Below are positions 20,348 to 32,291 of a DNA stretch of 53,983 bases, one piece after another. The position numbers and the translations under genes were made by a program. The stretch is from Salisapilia sapeloensis (lineage: Eukaryota > Oomycota > Peronosporomycetes > Peronosporales > Salisapiliaceae), in the NCBI GenBank assembly GCA_023334545.1, contig JAADVB010000118.1, forward strand, positions 1 to 53,983, given 5' to 3'. A model generated the notes under the pieces. It had not been told where the DNA came from. It saw only the letters and a program-made list of their open reading frames with translations, and searched no databases. The stretch's first letter is position 1. The number at the start of each line of letters is the position of its first letter.

Positions 20348-21994
20348 ATGAAGACAGCAATGGTTGGTATGAGAGCTCTACGCTCGAGTTTGAATGTGGC
20401 CAAGAGGCAGACGTTCTCCACTGGGTCTCTTGGTATGGTAATTTAGGACGATGGCATGGGAATGGTTCTTATGATTCTGTTAACAGGTCATTTCCCTGGC
20501 ACGGACGTCCCGCTGCAGCCTGTGTTGGAGATTCGAGACCCACACCAAGATGCTCGTATCCCGTGCTTTCGAAGTATGTTTATACAATGCTTACACATTA
20601 ATAAGAATAATATTAATAGCGCAATTCGTAGTTCTGAATGAAGAAGGAGGGATTGTGGATGGAGCTGAGGACCCTGGACTTGACCAAGACACTTGCTATT
20701 CCATGTACGAGAACATGATCCGACTGAACGTACGTACATTGTGCTAAAAGAATTCTTAACATGCATTAAATCGACTTTACGATCCATAGACGATGGATAA
20801 CATCTTCTACGACGCCCAACGCCAGGTACTATTCCACGCATCCTCTACCTCTTTACCTATACTCAAACCTCTCTAGGGTCGTATTTCATTCTACATGACT
20901 TCCTTTGGTGAAGAAGCGCTCCAGTTCGGCAGTGCCATGAGCCTTCGCAGCAGTACGTTCGCTACATTCGCTACCACATCCTCCTTTAAGTCGTACCTAT
21001 CGTAGAGGACATGGTCTTCGCTCAATACCGTGAGCCGGGTGTCCTCATGTGGCGTGGCTTCACCCTCCAAGAGTTTGCCGACCAGTGCTTTAGCAATGTC
21101 GATGGACACGGCAAGGGACGGCAGATGCCAGTGCACTACGGTTCTGCCAAGCTCAACTACCAGACCATCTCGTCTCCGCTCGCGACACAAATCCCACAGG
21201 CCGTGGGTGCAGCCTATGCATACAAGATCGCGCAGGAAGACCGGATATCCGTATGCTACTTTGGTGAAGGAGCTGCGAGCGAAGGCGACTTCCACGCTGC
21301 GCTCAACTTTGCTGCCACGAAAGATTGTCCGATCCTCTTTATTTGTCGTAACAACAAGTTCGCCATCAGTACACCGATCCTGGACCAGTTCCGAGGCGAC
21401 GGAATTGCTTCCAGAGGCGCTGGGTACGGCATCCCGGTGCTTCGAGTTGATGGCAATGACTTCCTAGCGATGAAAGTCGCGACGGAGAAGGCGAGAGAGT
21501 ACATTGTGCAGGAAGGCAGACCGGTGCTGCTGGAAGCCATGTCCTATCGTGTAGGCCACCACTCGACGTCGGATGACTCGACGAGATACCGTGAAGTTGC
21601 CGAGATTAAGCAGTGGAAAGAGACATGTGATCCGATCGAACGGACGAAGAGATACTTGATCGTATGTCGTAAGAAGACGATGTGGAAACTTGGATACTAA
21701 CGTGTTGATATGATAGAACAAGGGATGGTTGACGGAGGAGCAGGACCAGAACTTGCGTGACCAAGAGCGTATGAACGTGTTGACGGTGCTGCAGAAAGCA
21801 GAAACCAAGGGAGATCCGTCGTTAAACACGCTCTTTGATGACGTGTATGACAAGAAGCCAGCGAGTCTACAGGTGCTTTCTTTTCTCTCGCCTGGTTCTA
21901 TCGTAAGCTGATGCAAGTGATGATATAGGCACAAGAGCAAGAGGTTCATGAGCACGTGGCCAAGTACCCAGAACATTACCAAGGAAGACACTAA
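20348..21994 (+). CDS. BCKDHA: 2-oxoisovalerate (branched-chain keto acid) dehydrogenase E1 alpha subunit, mitochondrial
   Basis: Eight exons: 20348-20432, 20487-20573, 20632-20729, 20790-20825, 20877-20952, 21006-21661, 21717-21872 and 21929-21994; 419 residues; introns of 51-60 nt. Exon 4 has only 36 nt ([12 protein letters not shown]). An Arg-rich presequence ([20 protein letters not shown]) indicates mitochondrial import. Family blocks include [65 protein letters not shown], the thiamine-diphosphate motif [18 protein letters not shown] ending in [10 protein letters not shown], and the phosphorylation-loop sequence [16 protein letters not shown]. With E1 beta it decarboxylates the keto acids of Leu, Ile and Val. 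The match to animal BCKDHA is colinear to the end. A second acceptor seven bases after another AG in intron 2 was preferred because it gives no insertion. Confidence 0.95.
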
Positions 21995-22037
21995 TACACG
22001 TGACAAATTGTTTCTGCTATAAGCCACATCTACTTTG

Positions 22038-23904
22038 CTACTTGCTCACTCGATTCGTTGTCTGGATTTCCATCTTGTTAGTCTTGGAGAAGAGAGCGAT
22101 GATGTCGATTCGCCGTTTGGCATCAGCTAGTAAGTGCCGCACACGATCTCGTTCATCCATCGACAGAGCGACTTGCTTGGAGAAAATGACTGCTGTTGGG
22201 AGTGATAAGACGTTGAACCTCTCTACATCCGAACAGGACTCCGCTAGCATCCGCACCACCATCGTCGCTTCTTCAGTTGCATCTAAGGGAGAGACGTAGT
22301 GCTGCGCGACTTGCTCTCCAAGTATCTTGACGACATCTTGCAATGCTGATGGAAAGACAAAGCCAGTGATCTCGCACCTATTCATGCCAACTAAGACATA
22401 CACATAGTCTATAGCAATCATCTTTCCTACCGAAAGTGTTCTTCCTCATCGCTTGAAGCCATTCTACCTATGGACAGCACGTCCAGTTGTTGTAAGCTTG
22501 CATTCATGAACGGATGTCGAGTGAAGATCTGCGGCACGTCGTGGTTGGATGGAGCTACAGGCGACTTCATTCAGTACAGAGACGATGAACTAGCTAGAGG
22601 ACGACATACGCTTTCGATTTAATAAGAACTCGTAGAGGCCGTGGACGGCAGCATGGCCTCGAAAGTAGAGTAGGGAGTTGGGACCGTGGACTTGAGGCTG
22701 ATGGGAGGAAGACGTCGTCGTCCCGAGCTCCACCAGCTCTTTCTCGAGTGTCTGCAAGTCGTTCATGGCGTTTCGATGGCTAAAGCTTGCGTCGAAAGGA
22801 ACAGTGAACGGCACGTTTAGCTGCTGTAATGCCTTGCGGACGTGTGCATTCGACTGAGACATCACGGCACATGTCTGGAAAGCATCGTCTTGCGTAGTGT
22901 CCTCCTTTATGTCTCCTGTCGTGCTGTCATCATGGAGACGAACGATGGACTGTCGAGATGCATGTACTGGGTTCTGATAGAAGCAAATAGTGTACTCGTT
23001 GGAACGAATGTAAAACATAGATCCACAAGTCAACTTTCGAAAGCACATATAAGCATCGTGGAAGGACTCTTGCCAGGTCTGGAATCGCTGTGATAGGTAC
23101 GCTTGTGTCTCTTTACTCTGCCCTTTCGACCGCTCCCGATGTGAAGACGTGTTCGATAGGACAGATGGAGGAAGTGGGGAGCTTGGATGCATGTAGTAAT
23201 GTAGTGCTCGCTGCCATCGAACGTCGGGAGGAAGTATCTGAGAAGAGATGAGTACGTTGATATGCTTAAGTACTGAAATACGTACAGCGTTGTCAGCAGT
23301 GGAAGCGAAGGACGCCAAGGCTCGCTTCCGGCTTTGTACTCTACATTCAAAAGCTACAGATACGCACACCTCGTGATAGGAATGATGGAATGTACGTTGG
23401 ACGGGAGAATGGTAGTTGAAAAGAGGACACAATCACGAGTCTCTTCTTGGGCGTCAAGTCCAATGGTACATCCTCCACCTAGCATCACAATTATATGAGT
23501 CACCTGCAATCACACAAGATATCAAAATACACTACTTGGAAGGTAGATGGCATGTCCCGAGTTCGCTGATGGTTCGTCTTCTGTCGCTTCTTCCCAATCG
23601 CCGAGCGATTATAAAAAGACGACAGCTTGGAGAATGCTGTGGTTGCATCTCCGTCAGTCCTCTTTGCCACTTTCTCATTGTTTTTCAGCACTTCAGGCTC
23701 TTGTTCTCGCTCGACAGTAGCTAGTTCTTTGGTTCCATCCACTTCCGCCACTGCCCCCGCCTGCTGCTCTTTTGCTGCTCGTCGTTGTTTCTACTACCAC
23801 AACACTTGAGTCCACGTCCTACAACCAAGTCATTGCATGCTTACCTTGAGCTCTGAAGGTCGCAAGCGTCGAGACTTGCCCGATGCAGCACTCGTCTCCG
23901 TCAT
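22038..23904 (-). CDS. DONSON / Humpty-dumpty replication protein homolog
   Basis: Seven exons: 23904-23845, 23790-23536, 23478-23396, 23340-23286, 23237-22610, 22554-22431 and 22377-22038; 514 residues; introns 54, 57, 55, 48, 55 and 53 nt. Similarity to animal DONSON is visible in VEDVPLDLTPKKRLVIVSSF, DVRWQRALHYYMHPSSPLPP, QRFQTWQESFHDAYMCF followed by MFYIRSNEYTICFYQN, the nucleotide-fold-like VMSQSNAHVRKALQQLNV segment, and FLLNRK...NHDVPQIFTRHPFMNASL. DONSON acts with the CMG helicase at origins and protects replication forks. The 48-nt intron is a multiple of three without a stop, so naive translation reads through it. The start MTETSAASGKSRRLRPSELK is a 20-codon first exon. It converges on BCKDHA with 43 bp between stops. 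Confidence 0.85.
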
Positions 23905-24299
23905 GGTTCTAATTAAAGAGACTGTGAGCCACAAATATTGTATCCATTTCATGACTGATGGATCCAAGTGAAGCAGCAGCAGGCTTTACGTCGCCTACGT
24001 CGGCTACAGCAGTCTTCTACCAGTACACATGTAGGATAGAGTTATTGCTTCTAGAGCAGTATGGTGCATGTACAATTTACAGCTATCGTTAAAGGTATCT
24101 AGAAAGCGAGCTAAAGTCGAATGAAACGAATGAGCGTTGGTATTAGCACGTCTAAAGCACTACTACACGACGTTAATGGAGTGTAAACTAGCTCATGGTA
24201 GTACACGGAGTAGTCAATAGTATCTTGTCCTTTGCCAATATCTATCAGTATCCAATCGTCACTCTTCTTCCCATTAACTTCAACGTATTCGATTGCAAG
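23905..24299. promoter_or_regulatory. Divergent intergenic region, 395 bp
   Basis: Lies between the DONSON ATG (minus) and the ATG at 24300 (plus). It should carry both promoters. No protein-coding or RNA feature was seen. Confidence 0.4.
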
Positions 24300-25320
24300 A
24301 TGACCAAGTCGCATGGGCATGCCAAGTCCAAAGCGCGTAAGACGGCACGGAAGGAAAAAGACAAGAAGCCGACAGATCGAGCTGCAAAGAAGAAGCACAT
24401 ACAAGAGCTAGCTCAAGCAGGGAAATGGAAGCAGGTCGGTCAAGGCTCTTTCTATCTCCATGTCATGCACTGCAATGATGAGCATCCACCATGCTTGTAG
24501 ATCAAGAGTATCTACGGCGACAAGATGGTCCAGAAAGCTAAAGACTGTACGATCTTCTCCAATACACACCTCTTTCTTTATCTACCTTTACTCGTACAGA
24601 CGTAAGCAAGCTCCGAGAGATGCATTCGCCTCAAACGCTCGCCCGGCAGATTCTCCAGCAGAACGGCTACGGCGATTCTCCATCAGCACAGAACGAATCC
24701 ACCCAAGTAAAACAAGAGGCTAGTCCAGAGCCGTTAACATCGCAGCAACGAAGACAGATCGAGGCGAAGCGAGCAGAGGCAGTAGCCAAGCAAAAGCATA
24801 AGCAAGAGCAGGCACAGATCGAACGCAAGCGACTGGAAGCCTTGGAAAAGCGACGAAGACTACAGGAAGAGCGACGTCAACAAGGTGCCACCTACTTATC
24901 CTACACTAGATACCTACTTTCTACATCTTCCTACAGCACATGCCAAAGCAGCTCAGCTACAAGCAGAGCTCGAGGCTTCAGCGCAAGTCCTGCAGTGGGA
25001 AGAGACCCACATGCATCCGCCTCGAGCTGTCACGCCTGACACGACAGGTCCCAAGCCGAAACGCCAGCGTCCATCTCCCAGCCACATCCACGAAACAACG
25101 CGTAAGCTCCGCCCACTTGCGTGCAAATGCATTTACTTGCAAGACATCCAACCTAACCTATCCTACGTAGCTCCATCTCCATCCACGCCCTTCATGTACG
25201 CTTCTCTCTCATGTCTCGACCACGTCTATTAACTCGTTCGTCAGTGAGCAGCATGCACGTCATGTCGAGACATCTTTGCACCCGTCCGTCTTAGACTTGG
25301 TGTCACTCGTGCTCTCGTAA
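24300..25320 (+). CDS. Basic coiled-coil protein, unknown function
   Basis: Six exons: 24300-24434, 24501-24546, 24600-24884, 24937-25101, 25171-25195 and 25245-25320; 243 residues; introns 66, 53, 52, 69 and 49 nt. The N-terminus MTKSHGHAKSKARKTARKEK is strongly basic (likely nuclear or nucleolar). Then come GDKMVQKAKDYVSKLREMHS, PQTLARQILQQNGYG, and a long charged helix (QQRRQIEAKRAEAVAKQKHK onward) likely to be a coiled coil. A Pro-rich stretch with basic residues (GPKPKRQRPSPSHI) follows, and the C-terminus is QHARHVETSLHPSVLDLVSL. The 69-nt intron is in frame without a stop, so a retained-intron product is also possible. The 25-nt exon 5 is the least certain part. No family recognised. 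The stop lies 47 bp from that of the convergent myotubularin gene. Confidence 0.7.
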
Positions 25321-25367
25321 TCCGTCCATCCTACGAATCCAATCGCTCCATTCTTTCCTACTCTTCT

Positions 25368-27980
25368 CTATTCATACTTTCGACAGACAGGATCTGCATA
25401 CACGAGGTGTGTCTCCCATAGCACCAAGTCCTCTTCATCGACAGAATACGGCAACGCGACACCGACGCTATTAAAGTTCTTCGCGCCATCGTACTCGGCA
25501 TTCACGTACTTGTCTTTCTCGAGCAGCAATTCATGCCAGAGCGAACGCGTCGGACTCGCCTTCTCACTCTGCGTCCGCTCTCGCTCGCAATTGTACAAGA
25601 AGGAACCGAAGCGACCGGAGAAAACGTGTTCGTACAAGGCCGCCAAGAGCACTTCACTGAACTCAAACGCCCATGGCTGCTGCCTCCACACTTGCCACAC
25701 GGCATCGAGCCACTGAATGAAGACTGGAGACTGCTCCTCGAGCTCCTGCTGCCCAGGCCGCTCACCTTGTGCGTACCGGAAGCGGAAGAGATGACCGAAG
25801 GAACACCACTCCTTCTCGATCAGCAAGAGTAGACCTTCGATAGTACGATAGTGCGGGTCGAGCAAGAGCTGCACGAGTGTCGTCAGCTGCGGCGTGCGGT
25901 CCCACCCGTCCGAGCAATGCACGAGCACGGGCTCGCCATTGCCAAGCCATCGACAGACATCGTCTGCCGCCGTCAATATCCTTCCGACGTGCAAAAACCA
26001 GAGCGTCTGGCGCAACTGCGTCCCCCAGAGCTCTCCAAACCGCACTTGTCCAGGTTGACACACGAGCGACAGTGCTGTATAGGCATTCCGGACGGCGTGG
26101 ATGTTTGCAATCTCTCCAAAATGGAGTTCCGTATGATCATAGTTCCGAACGTCTTCCGTCCCTTTGCCTTGCGCAGCATTCGCCGTCGCAGCCATCTGAC
26201 TACGCGCGTCAAAGAAATGTAGACGCGCGTCTTGCTGGAGTAAACGAATGAGCTTCTGATCTGCCTCTGCGACGAAGCCACTGAGCCCAGCACACGGCTG
26301 TGCGCATCGAGCTAAGAGTGCTTTTGACTGCGGATGTCGCCACACGACTGCAGGGATACGTCGCGAACTGCGATACTCACTCACTTGATACAGCTCTTCG
26401 TCTGACAAGCCAGACGGGACGACAAAGGTAGATGGGTACGTAGGAAAGAGGTTATAGTCCGCATTATCCACGAGACGCAGGAAATGCGAATCATCCAAGA
26501 CACCCGTACGCTTATAATCTTCCTCCGGATGGAAGAAAGGGTACGTCGGTGTCTCTAATGCGTCGTCGATATTCGTTTTCAATAAAAGAGACTGGTAGTG
26601 CAGATGGGCAAAGAGGTACTTTGGGCCGGCGTATAATTCCCAGACATATTGGAGAAACGAGTAGCACGTGACTTCATCTCGAAATGCAATCGAGACACGA
26701 AGTAGCGTCTTGCATTCGATCGTCGCGACGTGAGGTGCAATGGTCGAGCTGTCGATCGATAGAATCGAAGCAATTGGCACTTCAATCGCATCCTGTGCAC
26801 TTGACGACACCCATATCACGCGATAGTTACTCAATACCAACCTACCGTCAATACTAAAGTGCGGCGCAGCACCCAAGACCATCTCTCCCACGAGATTCGT
26901 CACTTGTCCGACGCCTCGGAACGCGCCGCGAACGGTATGTGTACCAAGACCGAGCATGCCCATGCCAAAGCCTTTCGCGAGACCCAAGACGCCTCCACTC
27001 GCGCCTTCATACGTCTGATTCACGAGTCCCGCGGCACCTTTTAAAAACGCATTCCCGACGCTTGTGGACGCTCGGAAGAGTCCTCGACCAAGTGATCGAG
27101 TCGGGTGCGTCGAATCTCGTGTGAAGCAGTTGGCTGTCTGCACCTTGTGTCCTGCAGCACCCAAGGACGTGTAGGAACGAGGTGGTTTGCCTAGTACATC
27201 CTCCTCCTCCTGACTCGACTCGTACATATCATCCGAAGTAGTTAGAGGCACAGACTCCATGTCGTCCTTGTAAAAGATAATGTAGGAAGCATCGTCGGCA
27301 CGCAGGAGGATCGATTCGCCCGAGAGAGGGTAGATATCTCCCACCAAAGGCTGCGATTCATCCGTACTCCCGACTACACGCAGCTTCGGAGCGAAGCCTA
27401 GACTCATACTCCTACCAGTCTTGCTACTACATCTATTCAATTCGCTACGAATGTCGCCGTTGGACGACCGACGAGCGTCGCTGTAGTCGTTGTGGGGAGA
27501 CACGAGCGCGTACTGTTGTAGTTGGAAAGGATCTTCTTCATAGATAGGATAGAACGTTGCGTTCGGCGTCGTCGATGCCTTGGGTGTCTCGAACGAGCCA
27601 GTTAAGGCGCCTTGCGACTCGGACAGACTAAAATCTTCAAAGTCGCCCAAGTCGGAGAAACTACTCGACGCCTTCCGGACTTGGTGGTAGGACGAGGCCG
27701 TGCTCGGAGGCGCTGCGTCCATGGGAGAGATGGTCGCTGCGTCTAGATCAAAGTCTAGGCCGAGCGTGAGACTCGACGCGCTGTCTGCATGCGCCCGAGC
27801 GGCTTCGATCGGACAGAGTTCTCCGACGGAACCGTTGCTACTAGAAGACGTCGGCGACATGATATCGTCCTGCTTGCGCTCCGACGTCGAGCTCTGTTCA
27901 TTCTCCTGTTCCTTCTCCTCTTCATCCGTGAGGAAGATGCCTGCTTCCAACGACGGCAGTTCGTCCGAGTACGCTGCCAT
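25368..27980 (-). CDS. Myotubularin-family phosphoinositide 3-phosphatase with GRAM domain
   Basis: Intronless, 870 residues from the ATG at 27978-27980; the frame is open further upstream but only from a TTG. About 210 polar, acidic residues come first. A Gly/Ala-rich segment follows (GNAFLKGAAGLVNQ...GGVLGLAKGFGMGMLGLGTH). The PH-GRAM unit has FSIDGRLVLSNYRVIWVSSS and EVPIASILSIDSST. The myotubularin catalytic domain contains FLRLVDNADYNLFPTYPSTF, RIPAVVWRHP and the C-x5-R active site HCSDGWDRTPQ, with Cys near residue 689 and Arg near 695. Downstream EKEWCSFGHLFRFR and QSPVFIQWLDAVWQV are typical of the family. Active members remove the 3-phosphate from PI3P and PI(3,5)P2 on endosomes. All active-site residues are present, so it should be active rather than a pseudophosphatase. 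Confidence 0.92.
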   Translation of the reverse strand: MAAYSDELPSLEAGIFLTDEEEKEQENEQSSTSERKQDDIMSPTSSSSNGSVGELCPIEAARAHADSASSLTLGLDFDLDAATISPMDAAPPSTASSYHQVRKASSSFSDLGDFEDFSLSESQGALTGSFETPKASTTPNATFYPIYEEDPFQLQQYALVSPHNDYSDARRSSNGDIRSELNRCSSKTGRSMSLGFAPKLRVVGSTDESQPLVGDIYPLSGESILLRADDASYIIFYKDDMESVPLTTSDDMYESSQEEEDVLGKPPRSYTSLGAAGHKVQTANCFTRDSTHPTRSLGRGLFRASTSVGNAFLKGAAGLVNQTYEGASGGVLGLAKGFGMGMLGLGTHTVRGAFRGVGQVTNLVGEMVLGAAPHFSIDGRLVLSNYRVIWVSSSAQDAIEVPIASILSIDSSTIAPHVATIECKTLLRVSIAFRDEVTCYSFLQYVWELYAGPKYLFAHLHYQSLLLKTNIDDALETPTYPFFHPEEDYKRTGVLDDSHFLRLVDNADYNLFPTYPSTFVVPSGLSDEELYQVSEYRSSRRIPAVVWRHPQSKALLARCAQPCAGLSGFVAEADQKLIRLLQQDARLHFFDARSQMAATANAAQGKGTEDVRNYDHTELHFGEIANIHAVRNAYTALSLVCQPGQVRFGELWGTQLRQTLWFLHVGRILTAADDVCRWLGNGEPVLVHCSDGWDRTPQLTTLVQLLLDPHYRTIEGLLLLIEKEWCSFGHLFRFRYAQGERPGQQELEEQSPVFIQWLDAVWQVWRQQPWAFEFSEVLLAALYEHVFSGRFGSFLYNCERERTQSEKASPTRSLWHELLLEKDKYVNAEYDGAKNFNSVGVALPYSVDEEDLVLWETHLVYADPVCRKYE

Positions 27981-28273
27981 CCTACGCGTGATTCTGTCGA
28001 TACGGAAGTGTCTTTCAGATCGTCTGATTGTCAATTTCTTTTTCCGAAGATGTAACAAGTGCCGAGTGCACTCGTGAGGAAGAGACTAGTAGATCAAGTG
28101 ATAAAATCAAGCCCCGTGCGTCGGTTCTCCACTTGGCAGCCTTGGTACTCCTTTTTTTAGCTCCGTTCGATTCGAAATTTCCACCACATACAAAAACCAA
28201 GTATACACGAAACTTCAAGAGAAAGGAACAGATCAGGCTGAAGCCATGGGAGGACAAATGTAGCTACTTTCGA

Positions 28274-31200
28274 TTACTGAACGAGATCCTGTGTACTCTT
28301 GCCACGCATTTGCATCGCATCGACTTTACGAGAAATTGTCGATCGCTCACTGAATGCTGTCATTGGCAGGGCTTGGTCCGGATAATTAAAGGCAAATCCG
28401 AAATCTGGATCGGAAAGTTAGATCGATCAAGTGATCGAGACGAAATGATACGTACATGGTTTTGACTTGATCGGACTGGCAGGTGCTGATGACATCCCAC
28501 GAGTCTCACTTCGATGGCTCACAGGGTCGATGGCAACGGCATTCGACTTGATGCCCCGAATGCCTCGCTCGCGAAGGATGTCCACGGGCTTTGGAAAGTA
28601 GTTCGTCGACACACTAGGAACATCATTCAGACACTCGGAAACGAATAAGATAGTAATCGACACACTATTTCACCACGACGTCATAGATGTTCGCAGCCGA
28701 TGGCACAAGCAGAAGAGACAGCCAGAAGTAGGGACTAGGTAGTAGAAGCAATGAATCAATGGAATCGGACAGTAGGCCTTGCTTCGTACCTTTGTAGTAG
28801 TAGCAGAGACACTTCTCCAAGTTCATCACCTAGTGTAGGTACGAACGGGAAGATGAGCGTAAAGATGAAGAAGAGCAAGATACTAAATGTCATTGTCGCC
28901 GTGTGAACGGATGTCCAGAGCCCAGTCTCGAGCATGACCTTGAGATTCGCCGTGAAGAGCAAGGCGGAATACAATAGCGAAGTCTGTAGGTAGAAAGCTT
29001 CGCTGAACGCAGTCAGTTCTTCCGTCGCAGACATGACCATCACGTTGCACACGATCGCATGTACCGCAGCATTCCACATCCAGATAATGAACTTGCGCAG
29101 ATTGAACTCCTTGTTTCGCTGGCCGATCGTGTAGAGTTTCGGATACTGAACGACTTGATCCGGCGCAACGTCCTGGTCAAAGACACCGACTGCGATGATC
29201 GGTAGTGCCAGAAAAAAATTCCATCCTGCCATGATAAAGCTCTCAAATAGACTCGTGCCGGACTGGCCGTTGAAAAAGTTAAAGTAGAATAAAGATGTTA
29301 CGAGCATTGCATTCTTGTAGAACGAGTACAAGATCACTTTCGATATCCGTTTGTAGTTCGATCGACCGTGGACGAGTAGCAATCGACCCAAGAAACGGAA
29401 TTGAGCGATTGCATAGTCACTCGCGTTCACAGCTTGTACGCCTTCCTGACCAGAGATACCGATGCCGACGTGGGCAGACTGGATCATATTCACGTCATTC
29501 GCTCCGTCTCCAATAGCTAGCGTGATAGCTGTACGAGGTGAGTTGTACCGCACAAGCTGAACGAGATCTGCTTTCTGTGCCGGAGATACTCGACACGCGA
29601 TGAATGCCCGGCAGACACTGCCAATGCACAAGAGCTGGGCAGACAACTTCTTTGCGAGCCCTTCTGTCTCACACGTCATCTTGGCTTTTGGAGGGAAAAT
29701 GTGGACGAGAGATTTGCCGTCACATACGAGAGCGAGACGCGTGGACACGGACCTTTCGAGCATGTGTCGCTGGACGTCCTCTCGAGAGTAGATCTTGTGG
29801 ATCTGGTCAGCAAGTTTACCTACGTCTTCCTGGTTGATCACTAGTATCGTCATTTGGTCGTCGATCAGTCGACACGCATGACCAATGTTAATCGCAGTTT
29901 CTTCCTTGTCGCCAGTGAGCATCCATATGCGAATACCTGCCCGCGAGAGATCCGAAATGGTCCTTGGTACACCTTCCTGTAACTTATCTTCGATGGCAGT
30001 CGCACCAGCAACCGTCATATCCGTCTCGATCATCTCTGCGATGGCCGCTAAATACCGATCGCGGTTATCCAAAGCTGTCAACGCTTCTTGATATAGCTTA
30101 TTCCATGTCAAATACTCACTCTCACCAATCCAACGGTAAGCTAGCACAAGCGTCCGCAGCCCTTCGCGAGCAAATTGATTCAACGAGGCATTCAAGTTCT
30201 TGTTCTGATCACTATCTTTGCAGCGTTGCAGCATTACATTGTCTGCTCCTTTGCAAAAGAGCCAATACTGGTTGTCTTGACTCTGAACGACGACGGACAT
30301 GCGCTTCCGGGTCGAGTTAAACTCGTTCACATTTAAAACCATATAGCTCCGCACGTCGGATGCCCCACTCTTCTTCTTGACTTCAACAGCTACTGAAGGA
30401 GCCGGTGTCATATATTCGTATCCTAGACACTTGGCAGCTTTCACAAGGGCTTCTTCGTCCGGAGACGAAGCTCGATACTCGATCGTACCGTCCTTGGCAC
30501 TAGTTTCCGGTATCACTGTGTGGCATACGGACAGTATCGTCAGGAACATGTCGATAGCGAGTGCTTGGTCACTCATCGGGTCCTTATCCAAAATATCGAT
30601 CAGTCGAGGATCGTCAAAGTGGATCGTCGGATCGAAGTTTATCTGCGCCTCAACTGGGTGATATTTCTTTTCGTCATCAGCATCATCTTCGTCGCCTTCT
30701 TCCTCTCTTTTTGGATGCCTCAGCTGCGCCACTGCACGTCCAATTTCAGTCGTACCAAAGCCATAGGAAACACCACCAATAAAGCATTTGCGAAATTCCA
30801 TTTGATTCCGAGTAAGCGTTCCGGTCTTGTCTGTGAAAATGTACGCGACTTGTCCGAGCTCTTCATTGAGGTCCGATGTACGAACTATCGCGTTCTTATC
30901 TTCATACATCATCTCATCGTCTGTAGCAATGAACTTGGCTTGGATCACACGGACAATGTCCAGTGACACGTACAACGAGATCGGCACAAGGTTGTTGTAC
31001 AGAATGAGAAAAGTAAAGAAAGAGACGATATCTTGCACTGCATCTTCGTCCGACATGATCGAGCCGAGGTACCAAACGCCATGTAAGTGGCTCGACTTCC
31101 AGCCGACGTAGAGGGCGGTGCTTATAAAGCACAAAATAGTTTGGATTGAGAAGACGACGAGTACGCAGCTATTCGCCATCTTTGCGACGTTGCTCTGCTT

Positions 31201-32116
31201 GGAAGGTGTACTCCGAGCATTTTGCATCAACTTGGTTTCGACGCCAGTAAAGACGACGAGACCGTAGATGTACGAGCAAGCACGCAGACTGCAACCTCGC
31301 AGAATGATATTCGAAGGTCCTACGGGAGCAGAAGTTTGCTCATTATCGCCACTTTCCTGCAAGTCAAGTCGGCCGGTAAACGTGTACAGTCGATTGTTCG
31401 GCTGCTCGTACTTGATCACACCTCGAATCTGGGCTACTGCTCGAGCATGCGCTTCCTCGTCACGAGGTGGATCACTAAGTGGACGGTGGCCGATTCGTGA
31501 CGAAACTTGTTCGATAGCACACCTGCGCTTCAAGTTTGTTTCGCCATCAAGGTTACACGTTTCCACGAAGCACTTGCCTTCCTCCTCTGAGCTCGAGAGG
31601 ATTGCAATGTCCGCTGGAGCTTCATCTCGATCGGCCATGCGAAGGATGTCTCCAACCTGCAGCTCTCGCCACTTTTTACAAATCAATTCACCTCGACTAC
31701 TTAGCACGTAGCATTTGCGTCCATTCTGGATCCGATCGTCTTCGTGTCGCCTCTTGTCTTCCATTCCTTGCTTAATCATCGAGACAAAGAGGACGATGGC
31801 GAGTGGACCAGCAGTTGTGTACTTGTTCGTTGGTGACCATGGCGTTCCGATCTGCAGGACGGAGATGAAGAAGAAGTAGACATTAGCGACTACTCGAAAG
31901 AATTCGAAGAGTATTTTAGGCAAGAAGCTAGTGCGGTCAAGTTAGATAGAGCAGCAGACAGTCGTAAGGAGAATAATACGTGATCGGAGAGTACTTGGCC
32001 GTGGAAATGTCGTTCGTGCTGTACTTGTGCCGCTTCCGAATAGACTCATTCTCTACTTCATCGTTTATGTAGACGACGCGAGCATTGTCTTCCGCCATTT
32101 TCCCATCTTTCTCCAT
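28274..32116 (-). CDS. P4-type ATPase (phospholipid flippase, ATP8/DRS2-like)
   Basis: Five exons: 32116-31980, 31927-28790, 28734-28666, 28613-28456 and 28404-28274; 1,210 residues; introns 52, 55, 52 and 51 nt. Exon 1 ends in YSPIT, which joins exon 2 to give FLPKILFEFFRVVANVYFFF, the usual P4 start. Diagnostic motifs are CNLDGETNLKRR, VPISLYVSLD (P4-type PISL), FTDKTGTLTRNQMEF with phospho-Asp near 412, RMSVVVQ, LTGDKEETAINIG and IGDGANDVNMIQSAHVGIGI. The 3' exons complete the last helix (SPYFWLSLLLVPSAANIYDV) and a cytosolic tail with YFPKPVDILRERGIRG and, at the end, FAFNYPDQALPMTAFSERST. P4-ATPases move aminophospholipids to the cytosolic leaflet, usually with a CDC50 partner not seen here. 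The MEKDGKMAED start was chosen; a second ATG lies six codons on. Confidence 0.93.
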
Positions 32117-32291
32117 TAGAACTGATCTAAGCGTACGCGAAACACCACGTCCCAACGCAATCGAAATGGCTCTACTGTAGTTATTTAAAGCAAGGACTCG
32201 AGTAACAGCTAGCACGGATGAAACGGTTGGCTTTTCATTTAGAAACCACGAAAAAAATCTCTCTAGCTCCCGACTACGATCTACCACGGAG

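Noticed and set aside
20621-20631. Upstream acceptor (AATAG) for BCKDHA intron 2
   Set aside because: It also keeps frame but inserts four residues not found in the family; the GTAG at 20628-20631 gives a gap-free match.
31928-31979. Start of the P4-ATPase at the next in-frame codon (31923)
   Set aside because: That codon is TTG; a 52-nt intron joins an upstream exon that restores the canonical family N-terminus.
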